The notes below the pieces were generated by a model, which worked only from the letters and a program-made list of their open reading frames with translations, searched no databases and was not told where the DNA came from. DNA of 64,000 nt, taken from positions 186,001 to 250,000 of the forward strand of contig NZ_MBEU01000010.1 in assembly GCF_001954275.1 (NCBI RefSeq), written 5' to 3'. The number at the start of each line of letters is the position of its first letter. Position 1 is the stretch's first letter. Made by a program: the position numbers and the translations under genes. Of the stretch, positions 29,372 through 36,695 are shown piece by piece. The DNA comes from Mycobacterium sp. IS-836. GTDB lineage: Bacteria > Actinomycetota > Actinomycetes > Mycobacteriales > Mycobacteriaceae.

Positions 29372-30241
29372 ATGCCGGCAGTTCATCATCGTTACACCAC
29401 CGTCGACGGCCGTCGGCTGTTCTTTCGCGAAGCCGGCGACGCCGGTGCGCCGGTGCTGGTCCTGTTGCACGGATTTCCGACCAGCTCCTACATGTATCGG
29501 CACCTGATTCCGGCGCTCGCCGACCGCTATCGCGTGATCGCCCCGGACCACCTGGGCTTTGGGCTCTCGGACGCGCCCGCCGTCGAGGAGTTCGATTACA
29601 CCTTCGATGCGCTCACCGACCTGACCGCGGGCCTGTTGCAGAGCTTGGGCATCGATCGGTACGCGATGTACGTGCAGGACTATGGCGCCCCCATCGGCTG
29701 GCGACTGGCGCTTCGCGAGCCGTCCGCCATCACCGCGATCATCACCCAAAATGGCAACGCGTACGACGCCGGGTTCGTCGAGAGCTTCTGGAAGGTCGTG
29801 CAGGCCTACCAAGATCAACCGACGGCCGAGACCGAGGCACCAGTACGGCAATTCCTCACCTTGGAGGCCACGCGGTGGCAATACCTCACCGGCGTCGCCG
29901 ACGAGACGCTGGTCGACCCGGAGTCCTGGTATCACGACTACGCGCTGATATCCCGGCCCGGCAACGACCTGGTGCAGCTAAAACTGCTGCGAGACTATGC
30001 CACCAACGTGCCGCTATACCCTCGCGTGCACGAATATTTCCGGGCGAGCCGCGTGCCGCTGTTGGCCGTGTGGGGCCGCGGTGACGAAATCTTCGGCCCG
30101 GCCGGCGCCGAGGCGTTCGCCGATGACCTTCCCGACGCCGAAATCCATTTGCTCGACGGCGGCCATTTCTTGTTGGAGTCGGCACTAGACGACGTCGCCG
30201 AGCTGATCCGCAACTTCCTCGCCAAGCACCTGTCCAACTGA
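29372..30241 (+). CDS. Alpha/beta-hydrolase of the epoxide hydrolase / haloalkane dehalogenase type
   Basis: 289 residues. Oxyanion motif HGFPTSSYMYRHL, nucleophile Asp in YVQDYGAPIG (epoxide hydrolase and haloalkane dehalogenase pattern), and a C-terminal His in LLDGGHFLLES. Substrate unknown. The strong GGAGGT before ATG 29372 fixes the start. It is divergent from the MOSC fusion with an operator-like site before each gene, and is followed by the two TetR genes. Confidence 0.87.
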   Translation: MPAVHHRYTTVDGRRLFFREAGDAGAPVLVLLHGFPTSSYMYRHLIPALADRYRVIAPDHLGFGLSDAPAVEEFDYTFDALTDLTAGLLQSLGIDRYAMYVQDYGAPIGWRLALREPSAITAIITQNGNAYDAGFVESFWKVVQAYQDQPTAETEAPVRQFLTLEATRWQYLTGVADETLVDPESWYHDYALISRPGNDLVQLKLLRDYATNVPLYPRVHEYFRASRVPLLAVWGRGDEIFGPAGAEAFADDLPDAEIHLLDGGHFLLESALDDVAELIRNFLAKHLSN

Positions 30242-30270
30242 CGAGGCGCGCCGACGGCGCACCCCAGCAA

Positions 30271-30286
30271 TGGGCTGGATATCCCA
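30271..30286. promoter_or_regulatory. Operator-like palindrome TGGG-N8-CCCA (site 3)
   Basis: TGGGCTGGATATCCCA, centred about 41 bp before the leaderless start of the first TetR gene, over its -35 region. It fits autorepression. Confidence 0.5.
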
Positions 30287-30307
30287 TAATTGGAGGCACT
30301 CGCAGGT

Positions 30308-30313
30308 TAGCCT
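30308..30313 (+). promoter_or_regulatory. -10 box (TAGCCT) of the tandem TetR operon
   Basis: TAGCCT ends 6 nt before ATG 30320, predicting a leaderless mRNA. Confidence 0.5.
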
Positions 30314-30319
30314 GACGCC

Positions 30320-31009
30320 ATGGCCCATCCCGATGTTCAGGACGGACAACGGTTGACCGCCAAGGGGCGTGCCACCCGCGACAGGATCGTGCAGGCCGCC
30401 GCCGAGCTAATCGTCACCCAGGGACTGTCGGCCTCGAACATGGAGAACGTGCGCAGGGCCGCGTCGGTCAGTGGTTCCCAGCTTGCTCACTATTTCGCCG
30501 ACAAAAGCGCGCTGATTCGCGCGGTCGTCAGGCGCCAGATCGGCGTGGTTCTGGACTTCCATCGCCAGCCCAAGCTCGGCGACCTGGACTCGTTCGACGA
30601 CTTCGAACGGTGGATCGATCTCAACATGCGTTACCTACGCCGCATCGGAACCGCCGGCGGCACACCGACTTACCACGCCCTGGCCGCGCAGCTGGCGAAG
30701 TCCGACGACGCTACTCGCGCCACGTTGGCCGCGGGGTACTGGCAGTGGGTCGAGTTGCTCGAAGCGGCCATCCAGCGAATGAAAGATCGCCGGGTTCTCG
30801 GCCCAAGCGCCGATCCTCGGCAGTTGGCCTTGGTCATCGTCGGCGCTCACCAGGGCGGCGGCACTTTGGCGTTTACCTATCGAGCGGAGTGGCCGCACGC
30901 CGATGCGACGCGGTTCGCCGTCAACTATCTGCGGATGTTCGCCACCGATCCCGTCGAAAGAGCCCCACGTCTCCCGCGGCGTCCCCGGGGTCGGCGCCGC
31001 ACGACATAG
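30320..31009 (+). CDS. TetR-family regulator (first of a tandem pair)
   Basis: 229 residues. N-terminal TetR helix-turn-helix (RATRDRIVQAAAELIVTQGLSASNMENVRRAASVSGSQLAHYFADK), then a helical ligand domain. It is paralogous to the next gene: both have GSQ-[LI]-[AS]-HYF-x-DK and a VxAHQGG segment near the end. Likely binds the TGGG-N8-CCCA sites nearby, including one at its own promoter. Confidence 0.88.
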   Translation: MAHPDVQDGQRLTAKGRATRDRIVQAAAELIVTQGLSASNMENVRRAASVSGSQLAHYFADKSALIRAVVRRQIGVVLDFHRQPKLGDLDSFDDFERWIDLNMRYLRRIGTAGGTPTYHALAAQLAKSDDATRATLAAGYWQWVELLEAAIQRMKDRRVLGPSADPRQLALVIVGAHQGGGTLAFTYRAEWPHADATRFAVNYLRMFATDPVERAPRLPRRPRGRRRTT

Positions 31010-31021
31010 GCCGGCTCACCG

Positions 31022-31708
31022 ATGCCGCGGCACGCCGAAAACCCAGACAGCACACCGAGATTCACCCGCAAGGGACTGGCGACCCGGACCCGCATCGTCG
31101 GCGTCGCCGCCGGGCTCATGTTCGAGCGGGGCGTTGCCAACACCAGCATCGACGAGGTGCGAAACGCCGCAGGGGTCGGCGGGTCGCAGATCTCGCACTA
31201 TTTCCGTGACAAACGCGATTTGACCCGCCAAGTCATCGCCGCGCGACGCGACGATGTGATGGCTTTTCACACCCGAGCTCAGCTCGGCGCGCTCGACAGT
31301 TTCGAGGCGTTGCAAGCGTGGGCCGACGGATGTGTGGCCGACATCGACACCGTCTACCGCCGGGGCGGGTGCGTCTATGGCTCGCTGGCCGGCGAGCTCA
31401 TCGACGCCGACGACGAAATTCGCGACGACCTCGCGGACGGGTACGACGCGTGGCTTGAGCTATTCCAGACGGGCCTGACGGCGATGCGGCGCCGTGGCGA
31501 TCTGCGCTCCGAGGCCGACCCGCGACACCTGGCCGTGTCGCTGGTCGTCGCGCACCAGGGTGGTGCCATGCTCACCCATGCCACTGGTGACGCGGAACCA
31601 CTGCGGGCGACCGTCAATGCGGCCGTGGACTACGTGCGGTCCTTCGCGGCTGCTCGCGCGCCCCGACACGGGCGGTCAACCTCGGCGCGGCGCAGACGCA
31701 AATCGTGA
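31022..31708 (+). CDS. TetR-family regulator (second of a tandem pair)
   Basis: 228 residues with TetR helix-turn-helix (TRTRIVGVAAGLMFERGVANTSIDEVRNAAGVGGSQISHYFRDKR) and a helical ligand domain containing LAVSLVVAHQGGAML. It lies 12 bp after its paralogue and is surely co-transcribed. A Cys in GGCVYGSLAGEL lies in the ligand domain. Basic C-terminal tail. Confidence 0.88.
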   Translation: MPRHAENPDSTPRFTRKGLATRTRIVGVAAGLMFERGVANTSIDEVRNAAGVGGSQISHYFRDKRDLTRQVIAARRDDVMAFHTRAQLGALDSFEALQAWADGCVADIDTVYRRGGCVYGSLAGELIDADDEIRDDLADGYDAWLELFQTGLTAMRRRGDLRSEADPRHLAVSLVVAHQGGAMLTHATGDAEPLRATVNAAVDYVRSFAAARAPRHGRSTSARRRRKS

Positions 31709-31736
31709 GCGGCCGCGCCACGCTCGCCGTCCGATG

Positions 31737-32339
31737 TCAGCGTCCTTCGCCCGCAGCCCTTTTCGGTGTGGGAATGTCCGGTCGTAGGTAGCCGATGAGA
31801 CATAGGGCAATCAGGGCCATACCCGCCACCGGCCATCTCAGTGCGATCACCGCCGCCGCGGTGAAGACACCGATCGTAATGACCGATCTCATTCGCAGCA
31901 TCCGCCGCATGAGGTCCGAGACGTCCTCGTGGGCAGGCCGATCGACGGCCTCCCAACACAGTGCGACGTAGGTGACGTTCACGAGGACGAAGACGCCCGC
32001 ATACAGTGCCACGGGCGCGGCGGCCAGCCTGCTATCGGCGATCCATTCGGTGGTAAACGGGATCAGCGACACCGAGAAAAGATGCGCGAAGTTCGACCAC
32101 ACCAGTCGTGGGGTCGCGGTCGCCGCGTAGTTGAACAGGTGATGGTGATTGACCCAAACGATCGCGATGAAGAGATAGCTGACCACATAGCTCAGACCCG
32201 TGGGCCAAAGCGGCAACAAGGCACTGAAGCTGTGGGCGGACGGCGGCTTGAGTTCGAGGACCAGGATGGTGATGAGCACCGCGAATACGCCGTCGGAAAA
32301 CTGCCTGACCCTTTCGGGGGTGGTTTGTCGCACTGCCAC
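31737..32339 (-). CDS. TMEM175-family (DUF1211) potassium channel-like protein
   Basis: 200 residues, about five to six membrane helices. The first helix carries the signature RQFSDGVFAVLITILVLEL (RxxxFSDG) that lines the pore of TMEM175 channels. Prokaryotic members conduct K+. GTG start at 32339 is chosen for the GGAGG 5 nt upstream; longer starts lack a site. It converges on the TetR genes and is divergent from the MDR gene across a gap with two operator-like sites. Confidence 0.85.
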   Translation of the reverse strand: MAVRQTTPERVRQFSDGVFAVLITILVLELKPPSAHSFSALLPLWPTGLSYVVSYLFIAIVWVNHHHLFNYAATATPRLVWSNFAHLFSVSLIPFTTEWIADSRLAAAPVALYAGVFVLVNVTYVALCWEAVDRPAHEDVSDLMRRMLRMRSVITIGVFTAAAVIALRWPVAGMALIALCLIGYLRPDIPTPKRAAGEGR

Positions 32340-32447
32340 AGTTTCCTCCCGCCTCATTCGGGCCCACTGCCGCATCCATTATGTTGGCCGGCCCAGGAGG
32401 GCGGGGTACCGGCGTGGGGCAACGGCGACGAACGGCCTAGACAAATC

Positions 32448-32485
32448 TGGGTGATTCCGCCCATAATATTGGGTTAAGCGACCCA
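32448..32485. promoter_or_regulatory. Two tandem operator-like palindromes TGGG-N8-CCCA (sites 4 and 5)
   Basis: TGGGTGATTCCGCCCA (32448-32463) and TGGGTTAAGCGACCCA (32470-32485) are spaced 22 bp centre to centre, two helical turns, in the 301-bp gap between the TMEM175 and MDR genes. Flanks are AT-rich. No other clear structure was seen in the gap. Confidence 0.6.
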
Positions 32486-32640
32486 TTAAGTCGGCGCCGA
32501 CGATGGTAATCTAACTGCCGCACTGCGGCTCTCGCGACCCAATATCCGAAGCCCGACTAACGATTTGGAAATGAGACAGGGTGATGGCCCCACTGCCCAC
32601 GGCGCCCACGGTAGTGCGCGAACAGCCTGGCGGGGACGCC

Positions 32641-33615
32641 ATGCGCGCGATCATCCTGAACGGCTTCGGCGGCCTCGACAGCCTGGTCTACACGGACATC
32701 CCCAAGCCGCTGCCCAAGGACGGCGAGGTCGTGATCAAGGTGCAAGGGTTCGGTGTCAACCACGCCGAGATGCACATGCGACGAGGGGAATGGGCGGAAG
32801 CCGCGGAGGTCAGCGGCATCGAATGCGTTGGCACGGTCGATTCGTGCCCGGGAGGGGAGTTTCCGGTCGGCGCTAAGGTGGCGGCGCTGATGGGCGGCCT
32901 GGGGCGAACCATCAACGGCAGCTATGCCGAATACACCCGAGTGCGCGCGGCCAACGTCGCGCTCATCGAATCCGATCTGCCCTGGTCCGATTTGGCGGCG
33001 CTGCCTGAAACCTACGCCACGGCTTGGACGTGTCTGTTCCGCAACCTCAGCCTCGCGGCCGGACAGACCCTCGTACTGCGCGGCGCCACGTCATCGTTCG
33101 GCCAGGCCGCGCTCAAGATGGCGGTCGCCGCCGGGGCGCGTGTCATCGCGACGACGCGCAGCTCCAAGCGCATTTCCGTGCTGGAGAATTTGGGCGCCGC
33201 GCGCGTCGAATTGGAGCGATCCGACCTGGCGGGCCACATCGCCGAATCAAAGCAGATCGACGCCGTCCTCGACCTGGTGGGCAACAGCACCATCCTCGAC
33301 TCCCTCGACATGTTGCGCCGCGGCGGCTCGGCGTGTCTGGCGGGATGGTTGGGCGGACTTGACCCCATCGGGGACTTCAACCCGCTGCTCCGCATGCCCA
33401 GCGGGGTGAACCTGAACTTCTTCGGCAGCTTTGTGTTCGGGACTCCCGGCTTCCCGCTTTCTGACGTGCCGCTGCAAGACATCGCACGGCAGGTGGCCGA
33501 CGGAAGGCTCGAGGCAAAGCCGGCGCGCGTCTTCTCTTTCGATCAAATTCATGAAGCGCATCGAGTCATGGAGGCGGGGGAAGCCGGCGGAAAGATGGTC
33601 GTCGTCATGAACTGA
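32641..33615 (+). CDS. MDR-family zinc-free NADPH quinone oxidoreductase / alcohol dehydrogenase-like
   Basis: 324 residues from ATG 32641 (MRAIILNGFGGLDSLVY); in-frame GTG 32581 or ATG 32584 would add 19-20 residues. GroES-like N-domain (GVNHAEMHMRRGEW) and a Rossmann domain with LRGATSSFGQAALKMAVAAGARV. The quinone-reductase branch reduces quinones or enones. Catalytic zinc residues are absent. It begins a same-strand run with DUF427, VOC and HAD genes. Confidence 0.82.
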   Translation: MRAIILNGFGGLDSLVYTDIPKPLPKDGEVVIKVQGFGVNHAEMHMRRGEWAEAAEVSGIECVGTVDSCPGGEFPVGAKVAALMGGLGRTINGSYAEYTRVRAANVALIESDLPWSDLAALPETYATAWTCLFRNLSLAAGQTLVLRGATSSFGQAALKMAVAAGARVIATTRSSKRISVLENLGAARVELERSDLAGHIAESKQIDAVLDLVGNSTILDSLDMLRRGGSACLAGWLGGLDPIGDFNPLLRMPSGVNLNFFGSFVFGTPGFPLSDVPLQDIARQVADGRLEAKPARVFSFDQIHEAHRVMEAGEAGGKMVVVMN

Positions 33616-33661
33616 CGCCGGCCGCCGCTGGCGGGAAATTCGCAACAGGGAGGACTGGACG

Positions 33662-34543
33662 ATGGGTTTGGCATGGCAACAAGGCCCGCTGGCCACGAGT
33701 TCGATCGGACACTTCCTCATCGACCAGCCGTTGCCGCCGCGCCTGCTGTATGCGGAGCCGTTGCGCCGCCGCATGCGGGTGCGCTTCGCTGACAAGTGGG
33801 TCGCCGACAGCGAGGACGTCGTCCTGCTTCACGAGCCAGGGCGTTACCCGGTGGCTTATTTCCCGCACGGCGATGTCGAACCGGACATCCTCGTCGACGA
33901 GGACCGGGTCACTCAACACCACGACCTCGGCGACACGAAGTGGTTCACCGTCAAGGTTGCGCAGCGAGAGGCCAACCACGCCGCCTGGCAACACACCGGC
34001 TTGCCGCAACACGCGGCCGTGCTGGACGGGCGGCTGGCCTTCGCCTGGCGCGCCATGGACGCCTTCTACGAAGAGGACGAACGCATCGTCGGGCACGCCG
34101 CCGATGCCTATCACCGCATCGACATCCGCTCTACCTCACGGCATCTCGTTGTGCAGGATGGCGAGCAGGTGATCGCCGACACGAAGAACCCACTGGCGCT
34201 GTATGAATCGGGCTTTGCACCCCGGTGGTATGTCCCGCGCGAGGACATCGACGAAGCCGCCCTCAAACTCATTGATATACAGACGTTTTGCCCCTACAAG
34301 GGGATCTGTTCCTACTACGACATCGGCGGCCACAAGCGCGCCGCATGGTCCTACATCAACGCCTGGCCCGAAGTGGGGCGGGTAACCAATCTGGTGTCCT
34401 TCGAGCCCGACAAGATCGACGTGTATCTCGATGACAAACAGCTGCAGCTCGAGCCCGGCCAAACCGTCATTCCCCATGGTGTCGACCGAGGCCTCGACAC
34501 CGACGAGGTGCTCGGTAAGACACCCACCGGAGGCAGGCGATGA
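33662..34543 (+). CDS. Tandem DUF427 protein
   Basis: 293 residues containing two DUF427 domains, about 38-125 (VRFADKWVADSEDVVLLHEPGRYPVAYFP) and about 160-255 (RHLVVQDGEQVIADTKNP, YKGICSYYDI). The family is of unknown function, with a small beta-tent fold. AGGGAGGA before the ATG. The stop overlaps the start of the VOC gene (ATGA, 34540-34543). Confidence 0.85.
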   Translation: MGLAWQQGPLATSSIGHFLIDQPLPPRLLYAEPLRRRMRVRFADKWVADSEDVVLLHEPGRYPVAYFPHGDVEPDILVDEDRVTQHHDLGDTKWFTVKVAQREANHAAWQHTGLPQHAAVLDGRLAFAWRAMDAFYEEDERIVGHAADAYHRIDIRSTSRHLVVQDGEQVIADTKNPLALYESGFAPRWYVPREDIDEAALKLIDIQTFCPYKGICSYYDIGGHKRAAWSYINAWPEVGRVTNLVSFEPDKIDVYLDDKQLQLEPGQTVIPHGVDRGLDTDEVLGKTPTGGRR

Positions 34544-34971
34544 AAGCGCTGCTCGAGGTCGTCATCCTGCCGGTGTCGGATCCCGATCGCTCGCTGCGTT
34601 TCTACCGAGACCAGGTCGGCTTCAACCTCGATGTCGACTACGCACCCGCACCCAGTTTCCGGGTCGTCCAGCTGACGCCCCAGGGATCTCACACCTCCAT
34701 CCAGTTCGGTGCCGGCCTGACCGACGCGCCTCCGGGCTCGGTGCACGGTCTGTATCTGGTGGTCTCCGACATCGAGAGCTGCTGCTCGGAACTAGCCGAT
34801 CGCGGGGTGACCGTCAGCGACATCCGCCACAAGAACACCGACGGCGGCTGGCGAGGCGGATTCCTCCCCGGCGTTGATCCCGAACGCGCCGATTACGCCA
34901 GCTTTGCCGATTTCCGCGACCCCGACGGCAATGGGTGGGTGGTCCAAGAACGCAACCACCAGCCGGCATGA
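34540..34971 (+). CDS. VOC-superfamily dioxygenase/glyoxalase-like protein
   Basis: 143 residues: VVILPVSDPDRSLRFYRDQVGFNLDVDY, then VHGLYLVVSDIESCCSELADRGV and FADFRDPDGNGWVVQER, with the C-terminal Glu ligand. Starts in the DUF427 stop and its own stop overlaps the HAD start (34968-34971), giving three genes coupled in a row. Confidence 0.85.
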   Translation: MKALLEVVILPVSDPDRSLRFYRDQVGFNLDVDYAPAPSFRVVQLTPQGSHTSIQFGAGLTDAPPGSVHGLYLVVSDIESCCSELADRGVTVSDIRHKNTDGGWRGGFLPGVDPERADYASFADFRDPDGNGWVVQERNHQPA

Positions 34972-35663
34972 ACCCAGAGCACCCGCCGTCCGTCCTCGTA
35001 TTCGACGTGAACGAGACGCTGGTCGATATCGATTCCCTAGCACCGGTTTTCACGGACTTGTTCGGCGACGCGCGGGTGCTCCGCGAATGGTTTGGACAGC
35101 TCGTCATGTACTCGATGGCCGCGACGTTGGCGGAGAACTACGTGAACTTCGCCTCCCTCGCCCAGGGGGTGCTGCGCATGCTGGGTGACATTTACGAGGT
35201 GGATGTCACCGACGACGATCTGCTCCGCCTGAAGTCGGGCCTGCTCTCGATGCCGCCACACCCAGATGCGGCCGAGGGCCTTGCCGGGTTGCGCGACAAT
35301 GGTTTTCGACTGGTCACCCTGACCAATTCACCGCCCAACCCGGACGGACCGACTGCGCTGCAGAATTCGGGACTGGCTGGGTTCTTCGAACGACAGTTGA
35401 GCGTGGACGCCCGCCGCGCCTTCAAACCGTCTCCGGTTGTGTATCGGTACGTGTGCGAAACGCTCGGGGTCGCCCCCACGGATTGCATGATGGTGGCCGC
35501 CCACGTGTGGGATACCCTCGGCGCGCAAAACGTCGGTTTCAGCGGCGCCCTCATTGCGCGCCCGGGCAACCCACCGCTGCCGGTTGACGGCCTGCCGCAG
35601 CCAGACCTGGTGGTCCGCGACATGCGCGAGCTCGCCGAGCGACTCACTACGAGGCCGCACTGA
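34968..35663 (+). CDS. Haloacid dehalogenase type II
   Basis: 231 residues with the HAD motifs in order: VFDVNETLVDI (nucleophile Asp), TLTNS, AFKPSP (Lys) and VAAHVWDTLGA. The VNETL variant and the W-D-T after AAH resemble L-2-haloacid dehalogenases. Substrate unproven. It completes the coupled DUF427-VOC-HAD set. Confidence 0.86.
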   Translation: MNPEHPPSVLVFDVNETLVDIDSLAPVFTDLFGDARVLREWFGQLVMYSMAATLAENYVNFASLAQGVLRMLGDIYEVDVTDDDLLRLKSGLLSMPPHPDAAEGLAGLRDNGFRLVTLTNSPPNPDGPTALQNSGLAGFFERQLSVDARRAFKPSPVVYRYVCETLGVAPTDCMMVAAHVWDTLGAQNVGFSGALIARPGNPPLPVDGLPQPDLVVRDMRELAERLTTRPH

Positions 35664-35703
35664 GCCCGGCTGCCGCGGCATGCCCGAGAGGCAGAATGGT
35701 GCG

Positions 35704-36168
35704 ATGGCAACCTCGGATGGATTTCATCCCGACTTCGACGAGACGACGTCACCCGCACGCAACCGGGTACACCACATCAGGGCCTCGGACATCAGCTCCG
35801 ACACCGCACAGTCGGAGGGATTAAGGCGCTTCGCGGCGCTCTCCGGAAAGTCGGTCGGTGCGGAGAAGCTGTGGATGGGTGAGACACACGCGCTGCCCGA
35901 AGCCGTCTCGTCCAACCACCATCACGGCGAATCGGAGACCGCGATCTACGTGAGAAGCGGCAACCCGGAGTTCGTGTTTCACGACGGTGTCCAGGAGGTG
36001 CGCATCTCGGCCGCGCCCGGCGACTACGTCTTCATTCCGCCATACCTGCCGCACCGGGAAGAGAACCCCGATCCGAACACGACGGCGGAAGTCGTGATTG
36101 CGCGCAGCACGCAGGAGGCGATCGTCATCAACCTACCCGCGCTGTATCCGCTCGAAGGCGCTCAGTAG
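35704..36168 (+). CDS. Cupin-domain protein
   Basis: 154 residues from ATG 35704. The cupin core has metal-ligand motif SSNHHHGESETAIYV (H-x-H-x-E-like) and PGDYVFIPPYLPHREEN (second motif with His). Small single cupins are often isomerases, dioxygenases or ligand sensors. It follows the HAD gene by 40 bp and overlaps the 3' end of the convergent VOC gene by 7 bp. Confidence 0.82.
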   Translation: MATSDGFHPDFDETTSPARNRVHHIRASDISSDTAQSEGLRRFAALSGKSVGAEKLWMGETHALPEAVSSNHHHGESETAIYVRSGNPEFVFHDGVQEVRISAAPGDYVFIPPYLPHREENPDPNTTAEVVIARSTQEAIVINLPALYPLEGAQ

Positions 36169-36560
36169 ACGGCGATTTCGATGAGGTTCCCGTCGACGTC
36201 ACGGCAGTAGTGCGACGTCATCGCACCCAATGCGCCTACCTTGGTCACCGGTCCCGAGATCACTTCGACTCCGCACCGCGCGAGGTGGGCCCGGATCTCG
36301 TCGGGCGCGGAACGGGTGACGAAGCACAAGTCCGCGGAACCGGCCGCTTCGACGGATCCGGTCACCCAGTCGGGGTCGTCGGCCAAGGCGCCAACCGGTC
36401 GCAGGTTGATCTTCTGCTCTCCGAAGCACAGGGCGGTTCTGTTGGACGGACCGAACGTCTCTCGCCTCATGCCGAGCACCCGCTCATACCACGATGCGGT
36501 GGCCTCGATGTCGCGGCAATTCAACACGATGTGGTCGAACCGTTGCACCGCTAGTCCCAC
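36162..36560 (-). CDS. VOC-superfamily protein
   Basis: 132 residues from GTG 36560, which has AGGAGG 7 nt upstream (TTG 36566 would be too close). RFDHIVLNCRDIEATASWYERVLGM, CFGEQKINLRP and SHYCRDVDGNLIEIAVY are typical of the YaeR/glyoxalase-like group; the last Glu is a likely metal ligand. Divergent from the P450. Confidence 0.84.
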   Translation of the reverse strand: MGLAVQRFDHIVLNCRDIEATASWYERVLGMRRETFGPSNRTALCFGEQKINLRPVGALADDPDWVTGSVEAAGSADLCFVTRSAPDEIRAHLARCGVEVISGPVTKVGALGAMTSHYCRDVDGNLIEIAVY

Positions 36561-36586
36561 GGTCAACCCTCCTGATCGGTAAAGCC

Positions 36587-36602
36587 GCGTCGAATTCGAC
36601 GC
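36587..36602. promoter_or_regulatory. Perfect 16-bp palindrome upstream of VOC and P450
   Basis: GCGTCGAATTCGACGC is fully self-complementary and lies 27 bp from the VOC start, in its promoter zone. A possible operator; the protein that binds it is not known. Confidence 0.4.
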
Positions 36603-36645
36603 TAGCGCGCGGCCTGCCTCGGCCTTGACCGCTGGGTACGCTTGA

Positions 36646-36665
36646 TGCTAAGCAAGTGCTCAGCA
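36646..36665. promoter_or_regulatory. TetR-type operator-like palindrome at the P450 promoter
   Basis: TGCTAAGCAAGTGCTCAGCA, symmetric at 16 of 20 positions. A TACGCT -10 box at 36637-36642 puts the transcription start inside it. AGCA-N2-TGCT cores are common for mycobacterial TetR-type repressors. Confidence 0.5.
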
Positions 36666-36695
36666 ACCCAGGTAGCCGCGGTGGAGGAGGAGACG

